Shown: positions 1 through 12,500 of the stretch, one piece after another
Layout of the letters: the number at the start of each line of letters is the position of its first letter
How positions within the stretch are numbered: position 1 is the first letter of the stretch
DNA from: Chionis minor
Lineage: Eukaryota; Chordata; Aves; Charadriiformes; Chionididae
Length of the DNA: 64,000 nt
NCBI GenBank assembly: GCA_013398295.1
Contig: VZSF01007822.1
Coordinates: 1 to 64,000 of the forward strand
Direction of reading: 5' to 3'
Position numbers and translations under genes: made by a program
The notes under the pieces: generated by a model
What the model saw: only the letters and a program-made list of their open reading frames with translations
The model's database searches: none
Told to the model about the DNA's origin: nothing

Positions 1-27
1 GTAAAGGCACTTCAGCTGGGTGCTGAA

Positions 28-62
28 GTTGTTACAACATCCTTTCAGGTAGTTCTAGAGAG
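28..62 (-). mobile_element. CR1 fragment, antisense
   Basis: The bases at about 41-62 match, with one mismatch over 22 positions, the antisense CR1 stretch at 11501-11522 (tcctttcaggtagtt core). It lies head-to-head against a plus-oriented CR1 piece that starts some 15 bp further on. The left boundary is uncertain because bases 1-27 are not recognisable. Confidence 0.55.
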
Positions 63-436
63 AACAGTTGCATGGGGTTGTTGTCAATGACCTGGATGAG
101 TGGATTGAGTGCACCCTCAGTAAGTTTGCAGATGACACCAAGTTAGGTGGGAGTGTTGATCTGCTTGAAGGTGGGATGGCTCCACAGAGGGATCTGCACA
201 GGCTGGACTGATAGGCTGAGGCCAATGGTATGAGGTTCAACAAGGCCACGTGCCAGGTTCTACACATGGGTCACAACAACCCCATGCAGCGCTACAGGCT
301 TGGGGAAGTGTGGCTGGAAAGCTGCCTGGCAGAAAAGGACCTGGGGGTGGAGGTTGACAACAAGCTGAATACGAGCCAGCAGTGTGCCCAGGTAGCCAAG
401 GCAGCCCACAGCATCCTGGTATGTATAAAAGATTGT
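63..436 (+). mobile_element. CR1 LINE fragment, plus strand
   Basis: This is the C-terminal part of a CR1 reverse transcriptase, antisense to NEK10. Decayed translations show [30 protein letters not shown] and [10 protein letters not shown], which align with the copies at 36300 and 50011. It has several stops and breaks off near 'agcatcctggtatgtataaaag' well before a CR1 3' end, so it is truncated on both sides and dead. Confidence 0.9.
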
Positions 437-2977
437 AAATAAATTTTCTATTGTAATAGTACTTCAGAATTGGGAAGATTTGTGTGGTAAATAATACTGT
501 TTTTTAAAAAAAAATTGTTTCTACTTGGAGAGATCCCGTAGCATTCCTATTCTAATTGTTTATACAGTGAGATAGTTCATAAACATTTTAGTTCAAAATG
601 TTTCTACTCATCAAAAAAGCTGCAGTTCAGAAGAAACACAGGAAGAAAAAATTAGTTTCTTTTGCTCAGTGCGAGCCTCAAGGGTCTGAAAAGGAGTAAG
701 TCTCTTATTCAGAAAGGGTCTTCAATAAGAAAGCCAAATCTGGGTACCCGCCCACAGATCATTTTTCTTTGAACAAAATGTTCAGAGATGGACTAGCTCT
801 GCAGCGCTTGGAAAATATAAGTGGAAAGAATCCTAAATTAACAGGATTGCTGAGTAGCCTCCCGTTTGCCCTTGAGTTAACAGCCCTCAAGCAGTTCATT
901 CCAGGGAATATTAATCCCAAAAGGACCAGAGGTTGTTACAATGTTAATACTTCCCTGAATTAATTGGGGTGTACCATTCTAAATTCCCTCCTTTGGAATT
1001 CTTCACATAACATTAAATGAACAAAGAGTATAAAGACATTACGTCAATAAATTCAGTTCCTGGTGCTTTAAAGATTTAGGAAAGGAAAGAGGAGAGTTGG
1101 GCATCTCAGTTCTGGAAGTAGCCTATTTTAATACGTTAATGATTATCTGGGAAAAAGGAAGCAAGGGGAAAAATCAGCCAGATGGAGTAAATATATTCTC
1201 TTCCTTTTAGGCTCAGGTCCTCAGAAACAGAGAAAGGAAAAAAAAAACCAAAACAACAACAACAACAAAACCCCACGGTTCACAGGCAATAACTTTTCCA
1301 AATTCTGCTAAACCATCTCGATATCCAGCAAGAAGCTCCTAAATACAACTGGTGCCGCTGGAGCTAAGGAATATACAGCACAGGACACTCAGCTTTACAT
1401 TAAAAACAAATGCTTTTTCTTAGCTTTTTCAAGATAATACAGAACTGAAGGAAAGGGAACTGGCAAATGTTGAACTGCATCAAACTAGTGAAATTGCTTC
1501 TTTTAATTTATTTAGGCATCTGTCTGCAGCTTATAAATTGGTCTACACTTTAATACTCCAGGATTCTTTATTTGGTATTTGATGCCAAAAGTTGCCATAA
1601 TAACTAACAAATCCTTTCTGAGAACTGCAAGAGGCCTGCCTCCCATACCATTAAATGAAGATATGACCAGATATAAAGATGATCCCGTATTGAGTGGTAT
1701 TCATTTTTTCAGCTGTAAAATGAGGCTTGATTATTGAGGACCCATTGAGACAATTCACATTTGGCAATTTCCTGAAACAGCCTCACACCATAGCAGTATG
1801 TCTTTTAGAAGCTGGAACGGAATCATGAGAATGATTCACTTCACTTCACTTGCTCAATGTCTTACGAACTTTACCCAGGTGTCAGCTTTTAGCACAGAGA
1901 GACACCTACATAAATCACTGATCCGATATAGTGATTCTTATGTTATGATCTCATTGGTCACTTCTGAAATTCAAAATCCTACTGATTAAAGAAAGTATTC
2001 TTCCTGAACCGTCTTGATTTACTACGGTTAACTCATTCACTGGTACACCAAGCATTAAGACATAGCTCTTGAGTAAGGAATGGGCCCTTCCTCAGAAGCT
2101 AGACCTAAACAATTCACACATACGTGTGTGAATGTAGATGCATGTTATCACAAATCTCACCAGTTTCACAATGAAATACAAAGCTTACAGATTCCAGATA
2201 TTTTCCTACAGCTTCTATTCTCAACACAAAAAAGCAACCTACCAATTAACAGAAACGCTGTGAGTACTTGCTGGAAGGAACTATATCAGTGTTAACAATA
2301 TCACGATAACTATCTGTAGAATAAAGATGGCCAGAGAAAAATGGAAAAGAAAAGCCCAGAGAGAACCATACTCAGAAGGCCAGTGAAAGCTTTGTAAACC
2401 AGTAAGTTAAATGAACCAAAACAAAGGCTGGTAAGAACAAAGACATAGCACAAAATAGGAGGAAGGGAGAGGGCAAGCAGGCTATCCAGCCATCACCAAT
2501 GTCAGGATGCAGAAATACATCCAAAGGAGAAATTATAAACCCACCTTAGTGATTCAGAGCAAGGTTCTATGATAGAGATGAGCTAGTAACCCTCTGCCAT
2601 AAAAAACCCCAGTCCTGCCCCTCTTTTGCACTGTTTCTGGAAACCAGATCATCTGGCACTCGTGTCTTGATGATTTTAGCTACCCTTTTTCTAGGGTAGT
2701 TTCATGCTGCTTTAATCTAGTCCCAGACCTGACATTGCAGTCCTAAAAATCATTGAATTGTCTACCACTTTGTTGTCCTCGGGAGTCTTGCAATGCAAGG
2801 ATAAAATTTGCATTAGAGAGGCAACCCCCTCATCTCCCCAAAATAACAACCCCTCACATTTTGACTGTTAGACTGTCCCACAATCCTGAAAAGTAAAAAT
2901 TACTCCTTTTGGACCAAAAATAAAACAGACAATGGTTACTTCATAGCACAACTGAATTAAAAAGAAAATGCTAGTGG
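437..2977. other. NEK10 intron sequence, left part
   Basis: This AT-rich stretch has no exon I recognise. It holds short A-rich/CAA tracts near 1237-1270. The short open frames here show no conserved peptide and no paired splice sites. It should be intron of NEK10 downstream of the catalytic-loop exon, because the next expected exon (DFG region) was not found. Confidence 0.6.
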
Positions 2978-3546
2978 ATGACTGTCGTGGTTTAACTCCA
3001 GCCAGCAGCTAGGACCATGCAACCACTCACTCACTGCTCCTCATCCCCAGTGGGATGGGGGAAGGAATCAGAAAAAATAAGGAAAACTCATTGATTGAGA
3101 TAAAGACAGTTTAATAGACAAAGCATAACAAGGAATTCATTCACTGCTTCCCATTGGCAGGCAGGTGTTCAGCCATCCCCAGGAAAGCAGGCCTCCATGC
3201 CCAACACTTACTTGGGAAGACAAAACACCACTAACTCCGAACATTTCCCCCTTCCTTCTTCTTCCCCTAGCTTTATATGCTGAGTATGATATCATATGGT
3301 ATGGAATATCCCTCTGGTCAGTGGGGGTCAGATGTTCTGGCCACATCTCCTCCCAAGTTTTTGTGTGCTCCCAGCCTAACTCGCTGGCAGGCAGCACGTG
3401 GAACAGAAAAGGCCTCGACTGCTTAGCAACAACTGAAAACATTAGTGAATTATCAACATTACTCTCATCCTACAGCCAAAAGATAGCACTATGCCAGCTG
3501 CTAGTAAGAAAGTTAACTCTATCCCCGCTGAAACCAAGACAATGAC
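2978..3546. repeat. Target-site duplication flanking solo LTR
   Basis: The 5-mer atgac occurs directly before (2978-2982) and directly after (3542-3546) the LTR. This marks a clean retroviral integration followed by LTR-LTR recombination. Five base pairs fits ERVL-type or some class I elements rather than the 6 bp usual for ERVK. Confidence 0.85.
2983..3541 (-). mobile_element. Solo LTR of an endogenous retrovirus (avian ERVL-like)
   Basis: This is a complete LTR of 559 bp bounded by TG...CA and flanked by the 5-bp duplication atgac. Its sense strand is minus. On that strand a TATA box (ATATAAAG, plus positions 3271-3278) precedes an ATTAAA-type polyadenylation signal (plus 3110-3115). The ends ('tgtcgtggtttaac' at 2983 and 'gctgaaaccaagaca' at 3541) match a family I know to be common in neoavian genomes. 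No gag, pol or env sequence remains. It lies in the same transcriptional orientation as NEK10, so its polyadenylation signal could in principle act on the NEK10 transcript. Confidence 0.85.
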
Positions 3547-6500
3547 ACATTTCAATGAGGAAGCAGTCTTGGACCTTCAATGTCAACAGTAGAAAGGTCC
3601 ATCTACCTGCCCCAAAAAAAAAAAAGGACTTGTCTGTTTCTGCAAAACAATGGTTGTTTTCATCTGCACATGTCATTTTGGAAAAAACTATACTTTTTCA
3701 GGTTTTAAACACTATTTCCATTTTTTCAGGTTCATGTAAATTATATGCATATCACCACAATTTATTGTACTATTCCAATACATAAGAACTCGTTAACTGA
3801 GACAAATGGTAGGTACACCAATCTAGCAAACAAGTTTTCTAAAATAAAATTTCCATGGTAATAGTTTTTGGTGCTTCGTCTACTGTGCAACCTCAACTGA
3901 TGTAATTTCTTTACAGCTTATTTCTCTAATGGTTGGAAGCTTGGCATCCTTCAAAGATGAAGATTATTTTTAAGTCTTTTCAAAGACAATAACAAGCTCT
4001 CACCATTAGATGGACCTTTATAAACTATGACTAGGCATGCAATTTCACTCTCTCCATAGTATGATTATATTTGACTAGATTTTGTACTGTGATTGTAAAC
4101 ATTAAGCCTTGAGGGGTTTTTTTCTCTATATATCAGAAATCTAGAAAACTTTTTTTTTTTAATTCATTAAAAAATAGCTAGAAAACCATGCAAGACAGTC
4201 CACAAACAGGAAGAAAAATTAACACAAAATAATGCAGTCATAATCCTTTAGATTCCAAAGCATCCTTCTTCACTTGTTTTCACTTGTTTACACTGTGTTT
4301 AGGGTAGCAGAGTAAGTGACAATGAATTAAGATTATTTCAGAAAACATTAACATGCTGGGGAAGAGGGCATGAAGGGAAGAGAGAACTGCGAAAAAATGA
4401 GTAGGCTGACTTGACTAGTATCTTAATCTCCTACAGAATGATCTCTTCAGCTTTCATAACAGCTGAATTACAAAACCTTTCTAAATCTTAGCAGTCTTTT
4501 TAAATGAGCATTTTAGGTACCTGCAATATTTTTTTCTCTTTTTATTGATGAAACGGTTTTTCATTTGCCATTGTATTTCCCAAAGATTTCACCTAGTAGA
4601 TTGACCTACTGCAGTAAAAAAGAGAGGAAAATTTTCAAGATACTACATCTTAATTACATCGATATAATATTTGCACCTTTGTTGCCTTAATTTATATTTG
4701 AACCCTATTTGAAAATGCCATTAATTTTTCCTAAAATCAAATAAGTACACAAAGACCAAAAGTGTAGCAAAAAAGGATGGTGAATGGAGTATCGCTTTCA
4801 CCGCATATCTGAACTTCAGACCTACCCAGGTCAGATTCTCACTGTGTGCCTATTGAACAGCTTCTTCTACACTGAAAGGCTCAGGATAAGACAAAATCAC
4901 TTTGCTTCTCTTCAGCAAGTTTGCAACTGTAATCAAGAAAGTTTGTCAGCAAATACTGAGTTACAGTGATCAGGAATATAAAAATAGAGCTTTAATTTTA
5001 TTTTCCATAAAAGCATATCCTAAAATCAAGTTAATTTGCAATTTAATCAACAGTAGTACATACTTATTCTACTCTTTTGCATCAATAGAATGGGAACAGA
5101 ATTAATTTCTCAGCATTCCCAAATACACCTAAGTTATTCTACCATTCTCCTTTCTGTGTGCTAATACCACCAAGAGCATCCAGACTGTTTCATTTACAGT
5201 GTGAACGTAAACAAGTGGAAAATTCCACTCAGCCTGTTATGGAAGCTTTGAAAATGAAGTACTACAAGTATTCCCTTGAATCTTAGTATGAAGGGTAGCA
5301 ATTCTGATACTGAAGACTGATTAAATGAGCCATGTAATCTGCAAAAAAACTAGCACTGATCCAAGTGACTCTGAAAAGTGGTGACTAACACACAACAGAC
5401 ACTAGTTACACCCACTTTACCTCATGGCCACTCCTTCTCCAGCCACGGCACAGAATCAAGAGCCAATGGGCCTTTTAAAGAGTGCATTCAACGAGCAAGT
5501 ATTCTGACACTTAATGGCTGCCTGCTATGAATAGAGGTATTTCAGACAGGCGAGTTTTCTCAAAACTTGTATTCTGCTGCTATATAATCCTAGGTTTCAG
5601 TTCCACACAGAACCTTTCTGCTGCTGTTGTATCAGGTGTACTAAACATTGAACGGAGCGTGCCACCCAGAAGACCATATGGAACCCTTCACAATTCTCCT
5701 TGATATCAGATCTGAAAGGTGTCACAGTGATTCCACACCACCCTCTTTGACCATAAAGATACAAACTTTGCTGCAACTAGACAACACTGACGCAGAAAGT
5801 GATGAGCTACAGAGTCTTCTGTTTTGTCCTACAAACAGACGCAGCTGTGGAGCTCTAGACAGAAATATGCTGTGCTAGAAACAAAATACAGCTGCAGTAA
5901 AATATAGCTGCAATAAAAGCAGATACACACTTTCAATTCAGAAAACTGTAAATTCTCAATGTTTTATATAAAAAGGCTGGGCAGATTAAACTGGAGACAC
6001 AGATAATATTGGTTCAATGAATTTCTAAAACCCTATACAAAACAACTTTCATTCAGGCTGTGCCTAAAATTCTACTTTTTGTGTGTGTGTATATGTGTCA
6101 GAAATTATAAATCAGACATTCAACCTGACCAGAGATGTACAGTTTCAGTAATATTTTTCTACCAATTTAGAATAAGATCTTTTATGAAATTGCAGGTTAG
6201 GGTGATTTAATGTTTATATTTGTAGCATTTGTAGGTCTACCCATTTTGATGAAGTGCTGTGTACCAACGTAAGAGATGCCAGTTATGGCCCCCTTCCTAT
6301 CAGATTTATGTCAGAGATGAAACAGAACAAATGAGTAGGGTGAGCAGTTCCTGAGACTACATAACACCTGCATGCTTAAAGTTCTCTACAGTCAGAAACA
6401 GAGATCTTCTATCACCAGTAGCCTGGCTAGGATCAGACTGTAAATGTCTGTTTCCAGTTGCAACAACACATGATTTACAAGAGCCTGAAAAAGATTGGGA

Positions 6501-6704
6501 TAATTCAGATTTAATTGACACATGTAAAAGATGCCATGAAAAATGTAAAGGAAGTGATATAATCTTCGCATTCAAATGATGCACCTCCTGGGCTTAGGAC
6601 TTTCGTTTGTATCTCACATGAGTTTAAATAAATAAACAAACAAACACACACTTGGATAAGGAGAGTGTCTAATCACACTCAATATTTAAGAAAAAAAATA
6701 CAAC

Positions 6705-6747
6705 ACATATGTATATATACACAGATATATATACATATATAGATGTA
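6705..6747. repeat. Alternating AT/AC microsatellite
   Basis: An imperfect run of atatat/acac/gatata units in a NEK10 intron. Confidence 0.7.
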
Positions 6748-7764
6748 CAGATTCAACAATTCTTCCTACTATTACTTCAGGTAAAACCTATAGAGGTGAT
6801 ATTGAGAGACCACCTCTAGAAAAGGTCCCTCATAGCTTAATCTTACATTATGCCAGGTCAGTCGCAGAGTTCTCTGCCTGTATGAATTCTATTTTTCAGC
6901 CACCTTTCACCATAGGTCCCTGCCTGCCAAGTTCTGCTGGAATTGTTCTACAATGGCCACCTGTAGTACGTTTCTCCATGAATTCAGGACAAGCAAGTGT
7001 AATCCTTTTGCAGGTTTATTTTTTTTCTGTGCTGACAACAAGGTGGGAACGTCTCCCACGCTATGCACTCCTTTTCAAACAATGTAGGCTCAGAAACTGT
7101 ATGAGAGGTCTTCATGGAATTTGGAATGTGAGTGGCTCAGTTCTCACATACATTGTGAGAAACACCTACCTGTGGGTCCCAGAACTTTCTTAAAGCAGTG
7201 CAGTGTTGGGGCTGCTGCCTAGCCATGCACAGTACAGAATGGAAGTCTCTCCTGTAGAAACACTTTGCTCCAAGTGTATTGTTCACTTTATTTATTATTT
7301 TTTTTAAAATCAAAAGCTACCACGAGTCTCTGAAACTAGGCATCTCTCTAAAGACAACATATTTGAAGAACATTAGTTACAGAGGAATAAGCTGCCTTTG
7401 TTATGCTGCCAGCCTGCAGATCCTCACAGCAAAAGTTTAACAAGTGTTATTATTTCCAGAAGGACTGATTGAGGAAAAGAAAAAAGAGCAGTATTATAAG
7501 ATATACAAGCTTCTTTTAAGAAGCAAAATAATTTGGACCATTGGAGACCATATCTTAATTACATAGTCACACAACAGTGCTTCACAGGTGGTCCACAGGA
7601 ATATTACTCTAGTTAGATTGAGACAAGTTTTGGACAGTTTTGAGACTTGAAAGCCTCAAGAAAATTAAACTCTCTCTCTTTAGGATGACTATGTAGCTTG
7701 TAAACACAGAACTACAGTTCTGAGTAGATCTTTGAGAAGACTTTCTCCTTTATAAAAGCTGACA

Positions 7765-7796
7765 GGTTAAATTCACTGCAGGTTAAATTCACTGCA
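7765..7796. repeat. Perfect 16-bp tandem duplication
   Basis: The unit ggttaaattcactgca occurs twice back to back without a mismatch, implying a recent duplication inside a NEK10 intron. Confidence 0.9.
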
Positions 7797-9489
7797 GAAG
7801 CAGATTTAAGATTTTTCAATATTCGAGCTTACGCTTCCACCTTCATCTGACATTTTGTATTAACTTTCATCTAGAACCACTTGAAATTCTCAAATGTATA
7901 GTACACTTATCCACAAATATGGTGAGAAATAATTACCAAGATCATAAATTCTCCAGTCTTTGGCATATATGGACTGTATGAGTTAGTCAAAATACCACAG
8001 CATGCACCAATGCAGTACGTATTTATTATCATTGGAAAGAAAGTAAATTATTCTTAATTTCATTAAGCTTGTAAAACAACAAGGCTCAATAAAATTCAGA
8101 AGCAATAGATAAAAGGTCTTCAGCTCCCTCTGAAAATTCAATGTACACTGGAAGTAATTAAAGTACTAAATAAAGTGTTTGTTTAAAATATTGGAATAGT
8201 TTCAAACCAATCATTGTAGAAATGGTCAAAATAAGTTTCAGTTCTTCCAATTTTCCTCAACTTCTGTAAATCTTTCACAGAAATATAAATGCTTTTCCAG
8301 GGCAACTTTGAACCTACATTTGAAAGTACTTTTACACTTCTTTACATCTAGATTGACCCAGAGATAAGGCAAAGGTATTAAATCAAGACAAGAGTGCCCC
8401 TCAGTGGCAGTATGTTGATATAAACTACAACTATATGATACTTTAAAATAATATCCTAAATATTTATTTTCATCACCCATGGATAAATGCTGCATTAAAT
8501 CACCCTCTTTCGAAGCTGTGTCATTACTAAGAATCAGAGGTTTTTAGCACACACAATTTAATAATGAATTAATTTAAGTATGTACATTATCAGGTATAAA
8601 TATTTACTATAAAACAACAGCTGCTAAATATATTTGCCTTGTATAGCTGAGTATTTTGTGGTTGGGTGTGTGCGTATCTCTACACTTCCCTATTATTTTT
8701 AAAGAAGAGAGACTGATTTTTGCATAAAGACTTCTACACAATAATTCTGTAGTATTCAAATTGTTTATTTAGCTCTGTGTCACGAGCACTAAGAAAGCAC
8801 ACAGTTGTTCTTTAAGAACTTTTAAAACTACAGTATCTGAATTACCTGTAAGGCTTGCTGTGTGTACCAGGCTGTATTAATTCACTTAAAAGACTAAAAC
8901 TTTGTCATATTTTGTGCTGTTCACACATATACAGCTTTCAAAGTCTATACTGAAACCTGCCTAGGCTCCTTCCTCCACACTGTGGAGATTTTAGAAACAC
9001 ACATCAAGAATATTCACTGCTACAGCCTTAGAGAAATAGCACCTCACTGCAGCTGATCACTGGCAACAACTGATGGATACTAAAAAATTGCATGGTAGAA
9101 CTGGAATAGAACAGATGCCTTTGTACTTTGTAGGTTCATTAGCACTTGTTATCTAATGTGGTTATCTCAATATTCTTGCTGATTTAAATAAAAACAGGCC
9201 TTGAAGCATAACTATAGTTTAATTTTTTCAGGGCTAAATCAACTCCTCCATCACAGTTGACATACACAACTGCAAAAAATGTAGTCATGGCTGATGACAC
9301 CTAGTGGCAGTGATCACAAAATTTGCATTAGCAATTATTTTACACAATAGTAAATGATGCAATAATTTACTAGCTTCCAAATATGGCAACCCATGTTCCG
9401 GAATCCAAAACCTTCTGAGAGTTACAGTAAAGAAGTTTTAGTCACATACATCATGGGAAATTCTCTTCAAGTAAAGTAGTTCTACTTAC

Positions 9490-9592
9490 TAATTGTAACT
9501 TTGTCTTTATCGCCCAGCATGACGTTGTTGGGAGTGAGATCTCGATGAACAATCCTCTTCTCTTTATGCAAATAACGAAGAGCTAGACAAAG
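9490..9592 (-). CDS. NEK10: NEK10 exon: kinase catalytic loop
   Basis: Encodes about residues 639-673 ([18 protein letters not shown], then [16 protein letters not shown]). It contains the HRD catalytic motif with Asp at about 656 and the metal-binding Asn at about 661. The usual Lys of HRDLKPEN is Thr here, as in mammalian NEK10. The acceptor is tttaag at 9593-9594 and the donor is gtaagt at 9489. It ends after the first base of a codon, which the unseen DFG exon must complete. It is the last NEK10 exon I can find in the window. Confidence 0.96.
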
Positions 9593-12500
9593 CTTAAAAA
9601 CCAAACAGAAAGAGCCTTAGAAAGATTTTTAATGACAACCTAAATAAAGGCACATAAAATTAAATTCATATCTGATATTAGTGCCTGATATAATAAGCAT
9701 TACTTTGTCATTTATTAGCCTAACAAACATAAACGGTGCTACTAATTACATGCAGGAAAGTCCTGGTAACAAAAAAATGGAGGCCTTTACTTGGATAAAT
9801 ATATGCCATATTCTTTGTTCTGTGAACTGTTGTTGCTTTTCCTTCAAAGAGTGAAAGTGTTCTCCCAATGGCACTCCCTCTATGAGCTCCATGACTATGT
9901 ACAATCTGTCATCTACATAAGAGAAAATGAGTTAATAGGATATTACATTTACACAGAATGCATTTGAAAATAGAGAAAATACATTTTTTAAACTGTTATT
10001 TTTCAGTTTTTAAAAATTTATTTGTACGGACAACTACGTTTTAACCATATTACTGCTCCTTGTTATTCCATTTTTTCCTCAATTTATATCACAGCAACTA
10101 TAAGGAATTCACTTCCTGATAATCATTCAGCAGGCAGGTGTATGTAGATAACTCTTTATAAAAAAGAAAGTCAAGACAATATGGCTGAGGAGTCTGTATC
10201 ATTCATTCTACTGGTCATTATAGCTTTCCTCCCTACTTAGAATTTCAGTTGTAAATTTTTCATCTTTAACGCTACAGGATGAGAACGATGGTCTCTAGGT
10301 GTTTACATTGCATCTAATTTTACTGATAGGTAAACAAATATAAATGTTATTTCTCACCATTTTTTTCAATTTTAAAAGAATATAAGCCTGTGTAAACTGT
10401 AGCAGTTCCTGAAGACAATATTACCATTTATTGCTGAAACTTGACATGCTGCTTCCAAGCTCTAAGCGGTTTTATTATATATTTCTATTTCTTCATTAGG
10501 TACAATGTGGTAATTCTCTGCATTTATACTTACTTTCCAAGAAGGTTCTATAATACCGTACAACATTTGGATGATAAAGCTATAATGAGGAAAGAAATGT
10601 AGATGTTTAGAATAGTTTAACTGATGGTACAGTATTTATAATGTTTAGCTACACATTGGAAGGAAGGATTCCAAAAATTTGCTTACAAACTGCAGTGCAG
10701 TAGACCTTCACTGCTACCCCAAACACAGAGAAGTGTTGCACATTACTAGAGCAATCAGGAGGAAAATACAGCATGATTTCTATCCACTCTCCCCTTAATA
10801 ATTGAGAAAGAGTAAACGAAGTTTGAAGGCAGGCAATTACGCCCACATCAAAGTAGTGGCATTCTTAGCCTACGAACACTAATGATCAGTCTGGATTTTT
10901 AATTTTCAGTTACAAAAAAAGACTATCTTCTCACTGTATTTTAAACCAAATAATTCATTAAATGGAACAAAGACTCATCAGTTTTCTATCAAAATCTTAA
11001 TTTACAGAATCCCTGAAATAAGTTCAAATACTGCCAACACAAAAACCAAGAATCGTTGGTAACAAGCATTTGCACTGCTGCTAACAATACAGTAAGAAGG
11101 TTTTCAGTATTGTCAGCATTCAGGTAAAAGGGGCCAATATTGTACCAATCGGACAAAAATACTAACAGCAGCTGGAAGCCCTGCTATACAGAATCACAGA
11201 ATCATTTAGATTAGAAAAGACCCTTAAGATCATTGAGTCCAACCGTAAACCTAACACTGCCAACTCCACCACTAAACCATGTCACTCAGCATCACATCTA
11301 CATGTCTTTTGAATACCACCAGGGATGGGGAGTCAACCGCTTCCCTGGGCAGCTTGTTCCAATGCTTGGTAACCCTTTCCGTGAAGAAATTTTTCTTAAT
11401 ATCCATCCTAAACCTTCCCTGGTGCAACTTGGTGCCATTTCTTCTTGTCCTATTGCTTGTTACCTGGGAGAAGAGACCAACCCCCCTCTCTCCACAACCT
11501 CCTTTCAGGTAGTTGTAGAGAGTGATAAGGTCTCCCCTCAGCCTCCTTTTCTCCAGGTTAAACAACCCCAGTTCCCTCAGCCGCTCCTCGTAAGACTTGT
11601 GCTCTAGACCCTTCACCAGCTTTGTTGCCCTTCTCTAGACACACTCCAGCACCTCAATGTCTTTCTTGTAGTGAGGAACCCAAAACTAAACACAGTATTT
11701 GTGGTGGGGCCTCACCAGTGCCAAGTACAGGGGAACAATTGCTTCCCTAGTCCTGCTGGCCACACTGTTCCTGATACAGGCCAGGATGCCATTGGCGTTC
11801 TTGGCCACCTGGGCACTCTGCCGGCTCATACTCAGCCAGCTGTTGACCACCACCACCAGCTCCTTTTCTGCTGGGCAGCTTTCCACATGATAACTCACAA
11901 TTAATAATGCTAACAGCAGACTGCCCATACGTGAAACTAGAGTCTGTGAGACATACCTGTTCTTTGATGATGGTTAATTCAGAGACAATGCTTTTTACAC
12001 TACTGTCTCTGTCTTTTTTGTCCTTTCCAAATGCTGGATTGTGTAAATTGACTTCTTTCATTGCCAGGAGATTTTGTCCATTATGTTTTCTAACCTATGA
12101 AAAAGACAAAAACCCTTTTAAAATTAATATAGGATAGGGATATAAAGGATATTATTTTGGCTACCAGATTAGTTATCAGAGTCCAAACTTGTCTCACAAA
12201 AGTTATAGTCATAGCTTTTTCTGTGTATGAGGTAATTAGCCAGAAGAACTGGAGCCCCACAATGCAGATTAGCAGTATACTGCTGAACTTGCCACAGTGT
12301 TTGAAGTGCCCAGAATTGCTTTTCAGATAAGACACCCTTGAATTTTTTTGGTTTTACACAGATTTGTTAGCCTTTGCAATAGACAGAAATGCTGTTTGTG
12401 GAAAGGTATTAAAAGAGAGTAGAAGCAGGAAATTTAAGAGATACATCAGTCAATTTTATAAATATAAAGGGAACAAACAAAAAAATCACAGTATATATTA

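Larger units (their letters stand above)
3547..9489. other. NEK10 intron sequence up to the catalytic-loop exon
   Basis: No exon is recognised in this 5.9 kb. Contents are an alternating AT/AC tract at 6705-6747, a perfect 2 x 16 bp tandem duplication at 7765-7796 and ordinary AT-rich intron sequence. I looked specifically for the DFG/activation-loop exon of NEK10 on the minus strand and did not find it. Confidence 0.6.

Noticed and set aside
3137..3545. Open frames of 101 and 126 codons around 3.1-3.5 kb
   Set aside because: They lie inside the solo LTR, overlap on opposite strands, and LTRs of this type carry no gene.
1..9489. Further NEK10 kinase exons (DFG, activation loop) in the left 9.5 kb
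   Set aside because: Searched by eye on the minus strand for the conserved peptides and found none. I infer they lie left of the window, but a divergent short exon could have been missed.
11957..12089. Alternative acceptor 5 bp inside the NEK10 ATP-lysine exon
   Set aside because: It would shift the reading frame relative to the preceding exon; the acceptor at 12095-12096 restores the conserved Val-Arg.
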